Shown one piece after another: positions 29,062-38,189 of a stretch of 64,000 bases of DNA; the stretch's first letter is position 1, and every line of letters begins with the position of its first letter. The stretch spans positions 124,001 to 188,000 of the forward strand of contig NZ_JAHTKP010000003.1 in the NCBI RefSeq assembly GCF_019192735.1, given 5' to 3'. The notes below the pieces were generated by a model, which ran no database searches, was not told the DNA's origin, and was given only the letters and a program-made list of their open reading frames with translations. Position numbers and translations under genes: made by a program. This DNA comes from Kitasatospora aureofaciens (GTDB lineage Bacteria > Actinomycetota > Actinomycetes > Streptomycetales > Streptomycetaceae).

Positions 29062-29661
29062 CTACTGGCCGCTGAGAGACCGGCGGAACCGCAGGCACTC
29101 CTCGTAGTCCGGCAGCAGGCCGGTCTCCAGGGCCTGCGCCAGGGTCGGAGCGGCCGCGTCACGGGCGGACAGCTGCGGGACCTCGGCCGGCCAGTCGATC
29201 GCGAGGTCCGGGTCCAGCGGGTGCACGGCGTGCTCGCCGGTCGGGTTGTACGTCTCCGAGCAGACGTAGGACAGCGTGGCGTCGTCGCTCAGCGCGCAGA
29301 AGCCGTGGCCCAGGCCCTCGGAGATGTAGACCGAGCGGCGGTCCACGTCGTCGAGCCGGACGAACTCCCAGCGGCCGAAGGTGGGGGAGCCCACCCGGAG
29401 GTCGACGATCACGTCGAGCACCGCGCCGCGCACGCAGCTGACGTACTTGGCCTGCCCCGGCGGGACGTCGGCGAAGTGGATGCCGCGCACGACGTCCTTG
29501 GCGGACACCGAGAGGTTGCCCTGGGCCATCCGCAGCGGGTGACCGACGACCTCGGAGAGCCTGTCGAAGCGGTACCACTCCATGAACAGGCCGCGCGGGT
29601 CGCCGTGTTGCTGGGGGGTGACCTCCCAGGCGCCCTCGATGGACAGCTCGCGGAACTTCAT
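29062..29661 (-). CDS. rmlC: dTDP-4-dehydrorhamnose 3,5-epimerase
   Basis: RmlC epimerises dTDP-4-keto-6-deoxyglucose at C3 and C5. The cupin-fold protein of 199 residues has the catalytic base H62 in VRGIHF and the downstream Tyr-containing segment [17 protein letters not shown]. The N-terminal [12 protein letters not shown] segment is also family-typical. Its ATG overlaps the rmlA stop as ATGA, so the two are coupled. Confidence 0.95.
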   Translation of the reverse strand: MKFRELSIEGAWEVTPQQHGDPRGLFMEWYRFDRLSEVVGHPLRMAQGNLSVSAKDVVRGIHFADVPPGQAKYVSCVRGAVLDVIVDLRVGSPTFGRWEFVRLDDVDRRSVYISEGLGHGFCALSDDATLSYVCSETYNPTGEHAVHPLDPDLAIDWPAEVPQLSARDAAAPTLAQALETGLLPDYEECLRFRRSLSGQ

Positions 29662-30533
29662 CGCGCGGCCTCCTCGTCGAGCAGGTTCACCAGGTACTGG
29701 CCGTAGCCGCTCTTCAGCAGCGGCTCGGCGAGCTCGCGCAGCTGCTCGGAGGTGAGGAACCCGGCCCGCCAGGCGGCCTCCTCGACGCAGCCGATCTTGA
29801 AGCCCTGGCGCTCCTCGATGACCCGGACGAACTCCGAGGCCTGCACCATGGAGACGAACGTCCCGGTGTCCAGCCAGGCGGTACCGCGGTCCAGCACGGT
29901 GACCTGGAGCTCGCCGCTCTTCAGGTAGGCGTCGTTGACGGCGGTGATCTCCAGCTCGCCGCGGGCGCTGGGGGTGATGGTGCGGGCGATCTCCACCACG
30001 CGGTTGTCGTAGAAGTACAGGCCCGGCACCGCGTAGCGGGACTTCGGCTTCTGCGGCTTCTCCTCGATGGAGATGACCTGGCCGTCCTCGTCGAACTCGA
30101 CCACGCCGTATGCGGTCGGGTCGGCCACCGGGTACGCGAACACCATGCCGCCCCGCGGGTCGGTGCGCTGGGCGAGCCGGGTGCCGAGGCCGCTGCCGTG
30201 GAAGATGTTGTCGCCCAGGATCAGCGCGACCGGCTCGTCGCCGATGAAGTCCGCGCCGAGCACGAAGGCCTGGGCGATGCCCTCGGGCCGCTCCTGCACG
30301 GCGTACTGCAGGTCGAGGCCGAACTGCGAGCCGTCGCCGAGGAGGCGTTCGAACTGGTCGCGGTCCTGCGGAGTGGTGATGATCAGAATCTCGCGGATCC
30401 CCGCCATGATCAGCGTGGAGAGCGGGTAGTAGATCATCGGCTTGTCGAAGACCGGAAGGAGCTGCTTGGAAACGGCCCGGGTCAGGGGCCAGAGGCGGGA
30501 ACCGGTGCCACCTGCAAGAAGAATGCCGCGCAT
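29658..30533 (-). CDS. rmlA: Glucose-1-phosphate thymidylyltransferase
   Basis: RmlA makes dTDP-glucose from glucose-1-phosphate and dTTP. The 291-residue protein has the nucleotide-binding GGTGSRL at residues 8-14, then KPMIYYPLS, and EKPQKPKS near residue 160. The ATG at 30533 is preferred over a GTG three codons upstream because TAAGG lies eight bases before it. It is divergent from rmlB and coupled to rmlC. Confidence 0.95.
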   Translation of the reverse strand: MRGILLAGGTGSRLWPLTRAVSKQLLPVFDKPMIYYPLSTLIMAGIREILIITTPQDRDQFERLLGDGSQFGLDLQYAVQERPEGIAQAFVLGADFIGDEPVALILGDNIFHGSGLGTRLAQRTDPRGGMVFAYPVADPTAYGVVEFDEDGQVISIEEKPQKPKSRYAVPGLYFYDNRVVEIARTITPSARGELEITAVNDAYLKSGELQVTVLDRGTAWLDTGTFVSMVQASEFVRVIEERQGFKIGCVEEAAWRAGFLTSEQLRELAEPLLKSGYGQYLVNLLDEEAAR

Positions 30534-30579
30534 GGCGGACACCTTACGTGGCCCGGGGAACCGGGCGACAACCAGGCGT

Positions 30580-30599
30580 CGGGGCCCGAACGGGCCCCG
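30580..30599. other. Hairpin in the rmlA-rmlB divergent region
   Basis: A perfect 9-bp inverted repeat CGGGGCCCG/CGGGCCCCG with loop AA sits in the 116-bp divergent gap. It would be in the rmlA leader, or could be an operator shared by both directions. Confidence 0.5.
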
Positions 30600-30612
30600 G
30601 GTACCTGGGGCG

Positions 30613-30650
30613 ATGACCCCTGCGCGCGCGCACTATACTCAGCCGCACTA
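30613..30650 (+). promoter_or_regulatory. rmlB promoter with -10 next to the start codon
   Basis: TATACT at 30634-30639 is a near-consensus -10 element. A weak -35-like ATGACC lies at 30613-30618 with a short 15-bp spacer. The expected start point is at or within a few bases of the ATG at 30650, and no ribosome-binding site is present. Confidence 0.55.
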
Positions 30651-31627
30651 TGCGCATCCTCGTCACCGGCGGCGCCGGATTCATCGGTTCCCAGTTCGTG
30701 CGCGCGCTGCTGTCGGGGGACCCCGCGGCCCGCGTCACCGTTTTCGACAAGCTGACCTACTCGGGCGTTGAGGAGAACCTCGCGCCGGTGGCCGACCACC
30801 CCGGCTACACCTTCGTCCGCGGCGACATCTGCGATGTCGACGCCGTCGACCAGGCCATGCCCGGCCACGACGCGGTGGTGCACTTCGCCGCCGAGTCGCA
30901 CGTCGACCGCTCCATCGCCGGCGCCGGCCCGTTCGTGATGACGAACGTGGTGGGCACCCAGGTGCTGCTCGACGCCGCCCGTAAGCACGGCGTCGGCCGC
31001 TTCGTCCACGTCTCCACCGACGAGGTCTACGGCTCGATCACCGAGGGCTCCTGGACCGAGGACTGGCCGCTCGTGCCGAACTCCCCGTACTCCGCCTCCA
31101 AGGCCGGCTCGGACCTGCTGGCGCTGGCCTACCACCGCACCCACGGCATGGACGTCGTGGTCACCCGGTGCTCCAACAACTACGGGCCGTACCAGTTCCC
31201 CGAGAAGGTCATCCCGCTCTTCACCACCAACCTGATCGACGGCAAGCGCGTCGGCCTGTACGGCGACGGCGGCAACATCCGCGACTGGCTGCACGTCTCG
31301 GACCACTGCCGCGGCATCGACCTCGCGCTGCGCAAGGGCCGGGCCGGCCAGGTCTACAACATCGGCGGCGGCGTCGAGCTCACCAACAAGGAGCTCACTG
31401 GCCTGCTGCTGGAGGCCAGCGGCCAGGGCTGGGACATGGTCGACCGGGTCGAGGACCGCAAGGGCCACGACCTGCGCTACTCGCTGGACATCACCAAGAT
31501 CCGCGAGGAGCTCGGCTACGAGCCGCAGGTCACCTTCGAGGAGGGCCTCGCCTCGACCATCGCCTGGTACCGCGACAACCGCGCCTGGTGGGAGCCGCTC
31601 AAGGTGAGGGCCGCGCAGCAGTCGTGA
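30650..31627 (+). CDS. rmlB: dTDP-glucose 4,6-dehydratase
   Basis: RmlB converts dTDP-glucose to dTDP-4-keto-6-deoxyglucose with bound NAD. The 325-residue SDR has GGAGFIG at 7-13, the catalytic D124-E125 in STDEVYG, and Y147/K151 in YSASK. It begins a plus-strand operon, divergent from rmlA. Its stop overlaps the GTG of the flippase gene (GTGA). The mRNA is probably leaderless. Confidence 0.96.
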   Translation: MRILVTGGAGFIGSQFVRALLSGDPAARVTVFDKLTYSGVEENLAPVADHPGYTFVRGDICDVDAVDQAMPGHDAVVHFAAESHVDRSIAGAGPFVMTNVVGTQVLLDAARKHGVGRFVHVSTDEVYGSITEGSWTEDWPLVPNSPYSASKAGSDLLALAYHRTHGMDVVVTRCSNNYGPYQFPEKVIPLFTTNLIDGKRVGLYGDGGNIRDWLHVSDHCRGIDLALRKGRAGQVYNIGGGVELTNKELTGLLLEASGQGWDMVDRVEDRKGHDLRYSLDITKIREELGYEPQVTFEEGLASTIAWYRDNRAWWEPLKVRAAQQS

Positions 31628-32958
31628 ACGACGAGGGCAGCACGGCGACCGGACGCCGTTCACCGCTGGCCAAGGTGCTCAGCGCGCTCCCCCCGGGCAC
31701 CCAGCTGGTGATCGGGGGGACCGTGCTGCTCGGGGCGGCCTCCTACGCGCACCTGATGGCCGCGGGCTACAGCCTCAGCAAGCCGAACATGGCATCGGTC
31801 TCGCTGCTCTGGACCATCCTGATGTCGGTCGGCCTGGGCCTGTTCTTCCCGGTCGAGCAGGAGCTCACCCGCATCGTGGCGGCCCGGGTGGTCGGCGGGC
31901 AGGGCGTGGCCCCGGTGCTGCGCCGCACGCTGGTGATCACCGCCACGATGCTCGTGGTGCTGACCGGCGGGATGGCGGTCGCCGTCCGCCCGCTGGCGGA
32001 CACCTTCTTCGACGGCCGCACCGACATGGTCCTGGCCTTGGCCGCGGCCTTCGTTGCCATGGCGGCCGGCAACGTCACCCGCGGCGTCCTGGCCGGCCTC
32101 GGCCGCTTCGGCGCGTACGGCACCCAGCTGGCCGTCGACGGCGCGCTGCGGATCGCGATCGCGCTCGGCTGCGCGCTCGGCCATGTCCGCTCGCCGCTGG
32201 TCTTCGCGCTGATCCTGACCGTTGCCCCGCTGGTGGCCGTCCTGGTCACCCTCCGGCCGCTGCTCTCGAGCGTGCGCCCCGGTCCGCAGGTCGCCTGGTC
32301 GGCGCTCACCTCCGGGCTGGCCCCGCTGGTCGCCTCCACGCTGCTGTCGCAGGTCGTGGTCAACGCGGCGGTGGTGAGCACCCAACTGCTCGCGCCCGAC
32401 AACGCCGCCCTGGTGGCCGGCCTGCTGAACGCCGTGGTGCTGGCCCGCGTCCCACTGTTCGTCTTCGGCTCGCTGCAGGCCTCGCTCCTGGCCGGGCTGT
32501 CGAGCACCGCGGCCGCCGGCGACCGCGCCGGCTTCTCCAAGCTGCTCGGCAGGACCTGCGTGGTGGTGACCGTCCTCGGCCTGGCCGGCGGCATCCCGGC
32601 GACCATCCTCGGCCCCTGGCTGATCCAGGTGCTGTTCAAGGCCGACGACGTGCTCGGCTCGCTGGACTTCCTGTGGATGTCCGCCGGCACGCTCTGTTAC
32701 ATGCTCGCCATGGTGCTCGGACAGGCCCTGCTGGTGCTGCACCGGCACCGGCTCCAGCTGCTCGGCTGGGCGTTGGGAACTGTTGCACTGATCGTAACCA
32801 CCCTGGTACCTGGGCCCATCGCTACCCGGGTCTGCCTCGCGTACACTTTGGGTTCGCTGACTGCTGTCGTATGCATGTTCGCCGCGGTTCGGCTGACCTT
32901 CCTGCGCGAGCCTCCGGCCGCCCAGTCCGCGCGCCCCTCACTCGTGGACACGGTATGA
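31624..32958 (+). CDS. Wzx-like polysaccharide flippase of the MOP superfamily, 444 aa
   Basis: This integral membrane protein has about twelve to fourteen hydrophobic helices and no soluble domain, as expected for a flippase moving lipid-linked oligosaccharides to the outer face. A MATE/MOP-like FFPVEQELTRIVA segment follows helix 2. The GTG start overlaps the rmlB stop, tying it to dTDP-rhamnose synthesis. It is shorter than MurJ and lacks MurJ's typical charged motifs, so a glycan-specific Wzx is more likely. The substrate is inferred from context. Confidence 0.8.
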   Translation: MNDEGSTATGRRSPLAKVLSALPPGTQLVIGGTVLLGAASYAHLMAAGYSLSKPNMASVSLLWTILMSVGLGLFFPVEQELTRIVAARVVGGQGVAPVLRRTLVITATMLVVLTGGMAVAVRPLADTFFDGRTDMVLALAAAFVAMAAGNVTRGVLAGLGRFGAYGTQLAVDGALRIAIALGCALGHVRSPLVFALILTVAPLVAVLVTLRPLLSSVRPGPQVAWSALTSGLAPLVASTLLSQVVVNAAVVSTQLLAPDNAALVAGLLNAVVLARVPLFVFGSLQASLLAGLSSTAAAGDRAGFSKLLGRTCVVVTVLGLAGGIPATILGPWLIQVLFKADDVLGSLDFLWMSAGTLCYMLAMVLGQALLVLHRHRLQLLGWALGTVALIVTTLVPGPIATRVCLAYTLGSLTAVVCMFAAVRLTFLREPPAAQSARPSLVDTV

Positions 32959-33039
32959 CGACGCCGACATTGCCGACGTCCGCGCAGCTTCTTCTCCTCG
33001 CAACCCGAAACTCGCGGCCCACGGCTGCGGCATGGAGTC

Positions 33040-33732
33040 ATGATGTCCGACTATGACGATGTGTGGCTGGTCATCCCGGCCTACAACGAGGGAACCGTCA
33101 TCGCCGACGTGATCGAGGGTGCCCGCAAGACCTTCCCGAACATCGTGGTGGTCGACGACGGCAGCACCGACAACTCGGTTGAACACATCATGACAACCGG
33201 TGCGCACCTGGTCCAGCACCCGGTCAACCTCGGCCAGGGAGCGGCCCTCCAGACCGGTCTGGCGTACGCGCTGAAGCAGCCGGGCTCGAAGTACTTCGCG
33301 ACCTTCGACGCCGACGGCCAGCACCAGACGCCAGACGTCGAGAGGATGGTCGCCCTGCTGCGCGCGGACGAGGCCGACGTGGTCCTCGGCTCGCGCTTCA
33401 TCGAGCAGACCGGCGAGGTGCCGTGGATCAAGCGGGTGGTCCTGCGGACCGCCGCGACGATCAGCCCGACCGCGCGCAAGCTCAACCTCACCGACTCGCA
33501 CAACGGCCTCCGGGTGATCAACCGGACGGCGGCCGAGAAGCTCCGCATCACCATGAACGGCATGGCTCACGCGTCGGAGATCGTCGCCTTCCTGGCCTCC
33601 TCCGACCTGCGGGTCACCGAGGTACCGGTCGACATCCTGTACACCGAGTACTCCCGCTCCAAGGGCCAGTCGCTGATCAACGGCGTCAACATCCTCTTCG
33701 ACATCTCGCTCCGGGAGCGTGGCCGCAAGTGA
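33040..33732 (+). CDS. GT2 glycosyltransferase, polyprenyl-phosphate type, 230 aa
   Basis: This GT-A enzyme lacks C-terminal membrane helices and probably makes a polyprenyl-phosphate sugar together with the DUF2304 protein encoded next. It has VWLVIPAYNEG near residue 8, VVDDGSTD near residue 46 and the metal motif D90-A-D92-GQ. Two adjacent ATGs are possible; the second, at 33043, is better spaced from GGAG. Its stop overlaps the DUF2304 start as GTGA. Pairs of this kind recur next to GT-C enzymes, which need lipid-phosphate donors. Confidence 0.87.
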   Translation: MMSDYDDVWLVIPAYNEGTVIADVIEGARKTFPNIVVVDDGSTDNSVEHIMTTGAHLVQHPVNLGQGAALQTGLAYALKQPGSKYFATFDADGQHQTPDVERMVALLRADEADVVLGSRFIEQTGEVPWIKRVVLRTAATISPTARKLNLTDSHNGLRVINRTAAEKLRITMNGMAHASEIVAFLASSDLRVTEVPVDILYTEYSRSKGQSLINGVNILFDISLRERGRK

Positions 33733-34136
33733 AGTACATCTGGATTCAGCTGCTGCTGCTGATCGGCACCGGCACGCTCTCGCTGGCCTTCGTGCGCAAC
33801 TGGGACCGCGCGCACACCCGCGCCTGGAAGCGCATGGCGTTCTTCGCCTTCGTGATCGCCAACGTCTACGCCGTGTTCCGGCCGCAGGACGTGACCTGGA
33901 TCGCCAACCAGCTCGGCGTCGGCCGCGGCACCGACCTGGTGCTCTACCTGCTCGTCGTCGGCATGGCCTTCATGACGCTCAACACCTTCATGCGCTTCCG
34001 CTCGCTGGAGAAGAAGCTCACGGACCTCGCTCGTACCGTCGCCGTGAACGACGGCCAGCGGGTCAACAACGAGCGCTTCGCGGACGAGCAGCCGGCCGGG
34101 GAGCGCCCGGCGTCCGAGAAGATAGCTCAGGGCTGA
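33729..34136 (+). CDS. DUF2304 membrane protein, 135 aa
   Basis: DUF2304 proteins are small partners of GT2 enzymes. Three hydrophobic segments are visible (about residues 4-20, 36-48 and 68-86), followed by a charged, probably coiled-coil tail from residue 92. The GTG start overlaps the GT2 stop by four bases, implying a stable complex that brings the soluble GT2 to the membrane. The exact biochemical role of the family is not established. Confidence 0.85.
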   Translation: MKYIWIQLLLLIGTGTLSLAFVRNWDRAHTRAWKRMAFFAFVIANVYAVFRPQDVTWIANQLGVGRGTDLVLYLLVVGMAFMTLNTFMRFRSLEKKLTDLARTVAVNDGQRVNNERFADEQPAGERPASEKIAQG

Positions 34137-34140
34137 GATC

Positions 34141-34162
34141 CGGCCCGCCGTGCGGCGGGCCG
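34141..34162 (+). terminator. Short hairpin after the DUF2304 gene
   Basis: A perfect 10-bp repeat CGGCCCGCCG/CGGCGGGCCG with a two-base spacer lies directly after the stop codon. It may attenuate transcription into the GT-C genes or protect the 3' end of the upstream mRNA. Confidence 0.6.
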
Positions 34163-34192
34163 GCACGTTGTCGCTTCGGAGAAACAAGAATC

Positions 34193-35794
34193 ATGTCTGC
34201 GCGGGCCGCCGGGCCTCGAATACGTTTTTCGCACGTGATCGGTCTGGCAGCCCTGGAGGCGGCCGCCGGCGCATTGGTGGCCGTCGGCTTTACCCGCCTG
34301 TGTATGTCGATCGACGTGAACCCGGTGCAGCGGATCGGCCAGGTGAGCGGCCTGGCCGCGATGCAGCTTCGCTTCATCCTGGTCTTCATCGTCATCGCGC
34401 TGGTCTGGTGGGCGCTGAGCCGGTCTATCTCCAGGCCGGTGGCACTGCGGGTCGCCTGCGGCTCGCTGGCGGGCTTGGCCAGCGGCCTTGTCGCCGGCGG
34501 CGTGGCGGTCATCCTGCGTGGTACCGAGTGGCCGCTGAACGGGACATCGGGGGACTCCGGGCAGCTCCAGCAGTGGGTCTTCGACATCCAGCACGGCCGC
34601 TCGATCTCCGACGTCTATCCGCCGCTCTTTCCTCGGGCCCTCACGTGGTGGACCGAGGTGTTCAATCCCGATCACCCGGGCGCCGGGCTCAAGATGTTCG
34701 GCATGGTGCTGCTCGCGTTCTCGGGCCCGGCGGTCTACCTGGCCTGGCGGTTGCTCCTTCCCCCGCTCTGGGCGCTCGGGCTCGGCGTGGTCGCGGTCTT
34801 CCCGCTCGTCAGCCCGGCCAAGCCCTACGCGGACATCCCCCTGCTCGTCCTGATCCCGCTGCTCGCCAAGTTCGTCGAGACGATCCTGCGAGCCGCGAGG
34901 TTCAGCGCGAAGGCCTCGCTGCTGTCGGGTGCGGTGTTCGGTGCAGCTTTCGGCCTGCTGTTCCTCTGGTACTCGGGCTGGTTCGTCTGGTCCGCGCCCG
35001 GGGTGCTGGCGCTGGTCATCGTCATGATCGCCAGGGTCGCCCGAGAAGGGGGACGCCCCGCTCTGCTGCGTGCGGCGACGGTGATGGGTGCGAGCGCGGT
35101 GACCTTCCTGCTGATCGCCGGGTCCTACGCGATCCGGCTGATCAGCAACTCCGGCGAGCCGGACACCTACATGTACTTCGACACCAACAGCGATCCGGCG
35201 TACTTCGTCATGTGGCAGGGCGACCAGCCCGGTGCGGCAGCGAACGGCCTCTGGCCGCCGCCGGGCGAACTGGGGGGCGTCGGCGTCTTCGTGCTGCTGC
35301 TGGTGGTGGGCATCGGCGTCGCACTCTGGCTCGGCTCGAGCCTGCCGGTCGTCCAGGTGGCCGCGTTCTGCATGCTCGGGGCGTTCCTGCTGAGGTACTG
35401 GTTCGCCTCGCACATGGAGCGCGACCAGCTCGTCCAGCTCTACCCGAGGACCTCGGCAGAACTGCTCTACTGCAGCATCGTGTTGTGCGCGATGGCCGGC
35501 TACCTGATCAGCCAGAAGTTCGCAGGCCGCGGCGCGGTCGAGCCCGAGACGCCGAGACACCGCCTGCCGATCTCGGCACCCGCGCTGCGGACCAGCGGCG
35601 CCGTGTTGTGCGCGCTGGCCTTCTTCGCGGCGATGGCCGGATCGTCCACGGTGGACCGGTTCATGCCGTCCGGCGACCAGAACTCCCACGGTGCGCAGGG
35701 CTGGACCGCACAGACCACCCGGCTGCCGAACGGCCACTGCCCGAAGTTCGCGCCCGAGGGGAAGTGCCACGAGCCGAAGCCGCTGGTCCGCTGA
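34193..35794 (+). CDS. GT-C membrane glycosyltransferase resembling AftA, 533 aa
   Basis: This is a membrane transferase with about eleven hydrophobic helices that probably uses a polyprenyl-phosphate sugar on the outer face. The first large loop holds GDSGQLQQW and DVYPPLFP. Helix 5 is followed by SPAKPYAD, and a later helix holds GLLFLWYSGWF. These match, in order and spacing, the loop, SPEPYA and TWYTLL-type features of mycobacterial AftA as I recall them. The C-terminal soluble part is short. GGAG lies eleven bases before the ATG. The AftA relation is by eye only, and the sugar need not be arabinose. Confidence 0.65.
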   Translation: MSARAAGPRIRFSHVIGLAALEAAAGALVAVGFTRLCMSIDVNPVQRIGQVSGLAAMQLRFILVFIVIALVWWALSRSISRPVALRVACGSLAGLASGLVAGGVAVILRGTEWPLNGTSGDSGQLQQWVFDIQHGRSISDVYPPLFPRALTWWTEVFNPDHPGAGLKMFGMVLLAFSGPAVYLAWRLLLPPLWALGLGVVAVFPLVSPAKPYADIPLLVLIPLLAKFVETILRAARFSAKASLLSGAVFGAAFGLLFLWYSGWFVWSAPGVLALVIVMIARVAREGGRPALLRAATVMGASAVTFLLIAGSYAIRLISNSGEPDTYMYFDTNSDPAYFVMWQGDQPGAAANGLWPPPGELGGVGVFVLLLVVGIGVALWLGSSLPVVQVAAFCMLGAFLLRYWFASHMERDQLVQLYPRTSAELLYCSIVLCAMAGYLISQKFAGRGAVEPETPRHRLPISAPALRTSGAVLCALAFFAAMAGSSTVDRFMPSGDQNSHGAQGWTAQTTRLPNGHCPKFAPEGKCHEPKPLVR

Positions 35795-35985
35795 GGACGG
35801 TCACGACTTGTGAGAGTGGCGTGAAAGTTGCGCGCCGTGACAGAATTCCGACGCCGATTCCGGCAGGTAGTTTGGTTGCGGAAAGAGCGTGTCGGCCAAC
35901 CGCATTCCGCCGAGCCACTCGGTACACCACCCGGTCACACAGGCTGACCCGGTCAACCACGTTGATGTCCCAGGGGAGATAGCCC

Positions 35986-37797
35986 GTGGATCTGAGCACA
36001 GCCGTCGACGACCAGCCGGAGTCGGCCAGCAGTGAACGATCGGCCCGCGTGTCCGCCACTGCGACGCCGCCTTCGGCGACGTGGATCCGCCTGCGGGCCC
36101 TGACGACCCGCCGCTGGTTCTGGCCGGTGGCCCTACTGGTCGGCTACGTCGGACAGACCCTGTTCCGACTCTCCCTGTCGATCAACAACTACTACCCGTC
36201 GGTCCACGCGGACGAGGACTCCTACCTCGTCATCGCCCGGGTGCTGGCCGGCCGGCCGACCACCGAGATGCCCGTCGGCGTGGTCATCCCGGGCGGGTAC
36301 CCGCTGCTGCTGTCGCCGGCGCTGCGGATCGCCGACAACCCCGCGACCGCGTACCACCTGATCATGGGCATCAACGCGGTGCTCAACGCGCTGGTCTTCC
36401 CGCTGGTCTTCGTCGCCGCCCGCCGCCTGGGCCTCGCCCGGCCGCACGCGTACCTGACGGCGACGGCCGCGGCCCTGGCGCCGCCGGTGGTCTTCTACTC
36501 CCAGTTCGTGATGTCGGACACCGTGCTCCCGGTGCTCCTGTTGGCCTGGCTCATCACCATGCACGGCTGGCTCTCGCCCGGCTCCCTGCGCCGCCGCTCG
36601 CTCTACGCGGTGGGGATGGGCGTGGCGGCCGGCTACACGATGGCCACCCACGACCGCGGCGGCGTGGTGGTGGCGCTGACCGGGCTGGTCCTGGTCGTGG
36701 TGCTGGCCTTCGGCTGGGCGCCTCGGCTCGCCTCGCTGGCCGGGATCGGCGGCCTCGGGGTGACGTACCTGGGGGCCAAGCTGCTGGCCGGCTTCATCGA
36801 GAACCAGTTCAAGGACGTGCCGCCGAGCACGGTCGGCAACAAGGTCTTCGAGAACCTCGGCGACAGCAAGTACATCGGAACGATCATCGCCCGGACCTTC
36901 GGCCAGCTCTGGTACTTCATGACCTCCACGTACGGCTTCGGGGCGGTCGCCTTCGTGCTGTGCGTGGTGGTCGTCTTCCGCCGCGCCTTCACGGTCGCCG
37001 ACCGGGTGGTGGCCTTCTGCATGGCCGCGATGCTGTTCGGCGTCGCGCTGGCCGCCGCGGCCGGCCTGGCGGACACCAACCGGACGGACAACTGGGTGTA
37101 TGCCCGGTACTGCGCGGTGCTGGTGCCGCTGTTCCTGGTGGTCGGCCTGGTTGCGCTGTTCCGGGCCGGGGTCGGCCAGCTGCTGAAGCTCGCGCTGGCC
37201 GGTGCGCTGGTGATCGGGGTCATCCAGCTGTCGGTGGGCGCGTACGCGGGCTCCGAGCTGCGGCAATGGGTCCTGCCGTGGACCGTCCCGGACGCGCAGT
37301 TCCTGGCCTCGACCTGGGACGGCGTGCACATGAGCCGGACCACGGCGGGCGCGCTCGCGGTGCTGGGCGCCTGCCTGCTGCTGCGGGCTGCGGGCGGCCG
37401 CCGGGTGGTCGCGGCCGTGGTCGGCTGCCTCACCGTGTTCACCGCCTACGCGACGGTCGTCATCACCGACAACGTCGCCGAGCCGCACACCAAGACCCGC
37501 AAGTACGAGGCCGTCGGCCTGGCCAAGGAGGCCGGCCTGACCAAGGGCGACAACCTGATCATGGACTGGGACCTCGACTGGGGCACCAGGATGGCGCTGT
37601 CCTTCGAGGTCTACTGGGGCCGGGTCTGGACCAACAACGTGAAGGGCGGCAACGCCCCGCAGGAGCAGGCCAACACGGTGCTGCTGACGCTGCCGAAGGA
37701 CGCCAGCCCGGAGTCCAGCTGGCCGAAGCCGCCGGCCGGCTGGCACGTCGCGAAGTACAGCAAGGACCGCGGCTGGGTGCTCTGGCGCAAGGGCTGA
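35986..37797 (+). CDS. GT-C/PMT-like membrane glycosyltransferase, 603 aa
   Basis: The protein has about twelve hydrophobic helices after a polar N-terminal tail of 40 residues, and a soluble C-terminal domain from about residue 500. The first extracytoplasmic loop carries the acidic motif HADEDSYL near residue 76, in the position of the GT-C catalytic Asp, followed by GGYPLLLSPAL. The GTG at 35986 is preceded by AGGGGAGA. A 191-bp gap separates it from the previous gene, and a strong terminator follows, so it is the last gene of the polysaccharide locus. The acceptor is unknown. Confidence 0.75.
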   Translation: MDLSTAVDDQPESASSERSARVSATATPPSATWIRLRALTTRRWFWPVALLVGYVGQTLFRLSLSINNYYPSVHADEDSYLVIARVLAGRPTTEMPVGVVIPGGYPLLLSPALRIADNPATAYHLIMGINAVLNALVFPLVFVAARRLGLARPHAYLTATAAALAPPVVFYSQFVMSDTVLPVLLLAWLITMHGWLSPGSLRRRSLYAVGMGVAAGYTMATHDRGGVVVALTGLVLVVVLAFGWAPRLASLAGIGGLGVTYLGAKLLAGFIENQFKDVPPSTVGNKVFENLGDSKYIGTIIARTFGQLWYFMTSTYGFGAVAFVLCVVVVFRRAFTVADRVVAFCMAAMLFGVALAAAAGLADTNRTDNWVYARYCAVLVPLFLVVGLVALFRAGVGQLLKLALAGALVIGVIQLSVGAYAGSELRQWVLPWTVPDAQFLASTWDGVHMSRTTAGALAVLGACLLLRAAGGRRVVAAVVGCLTVFTAYATVVITDNVAEPHTKTRKYEAVGLAKEAGLTKGDNLIMDWDLDWGTRMALSFEVYWGRVWTNNVKGGNAPQEQANTVLLTLPKDASPESSWPKPPAGWHVAKYSKDRGWVLWRKG

Positions 37798-38189
37798 TCA
37801 GCGCGATCACCCGATCGGGGCCGATGAGGGAGACCTCACCGGCCCCGATTGGCATCCGGGCTGCTCCATGTGGCAGTATGTCCAAGTTGCTCGGTTGAGT
37901 GCCGATGCTGCGCGCCTCCCGCCGGGAGGACCGGAAGCGAGTCCCATGTACTCGTCGTTCCCGTGATGGCCGTTAAGCGTGAAGTCGACGCCACGGCAGC
38001 TGCGGGGCGAAAGTACGGGAATCTTCCGGGAAGCGTGTGCGGGGCCTCGACCCGGCCCCCCCAACCCCGAAAGTTCGAAACCGACGAGTTCTTCGCCGGT
38101 TTTTTGCAAGCGCGAGTGCGACACGCCCGAGCGCGGGGGTCGGAGGGAAGTCGTGTGGCAACTATCGACAGAAGGACTACTGAGTAGCC
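37798..38189. other. 392-bp gap before the S10 operon
   Basis: No gene is visible. It begins with the terminator of the polysaccharide locus (37814-37849). The rest should contain the rpsJ promoter and leader; CAGTATGTC near 37874-37882 contains a weak -10 candidate, but I found no convincing -35 at normal spacing. AAGGA before the rpsJ ATG is the ribosome site. Confidence 0.5.
37814..37849 (+). terminator. Terminator closing the polysaccharide locus
   Basis: The outer 10-bp stem ATCGGGGCCG/CGGCCCCGAT encloses an inner 5-bp stem TGAGG/CCTCA with loop GAGA. It begins 17 bases after the GT-C stop. Confidence 0.85.

Noticed and set aside
37849..37879. Promoter TTGGCA ... CAGTAT before rpsJ
   Set aside because: The spacer is 19 bp and the -35 overlaps the terminator stem, so it is not reported as a feature.
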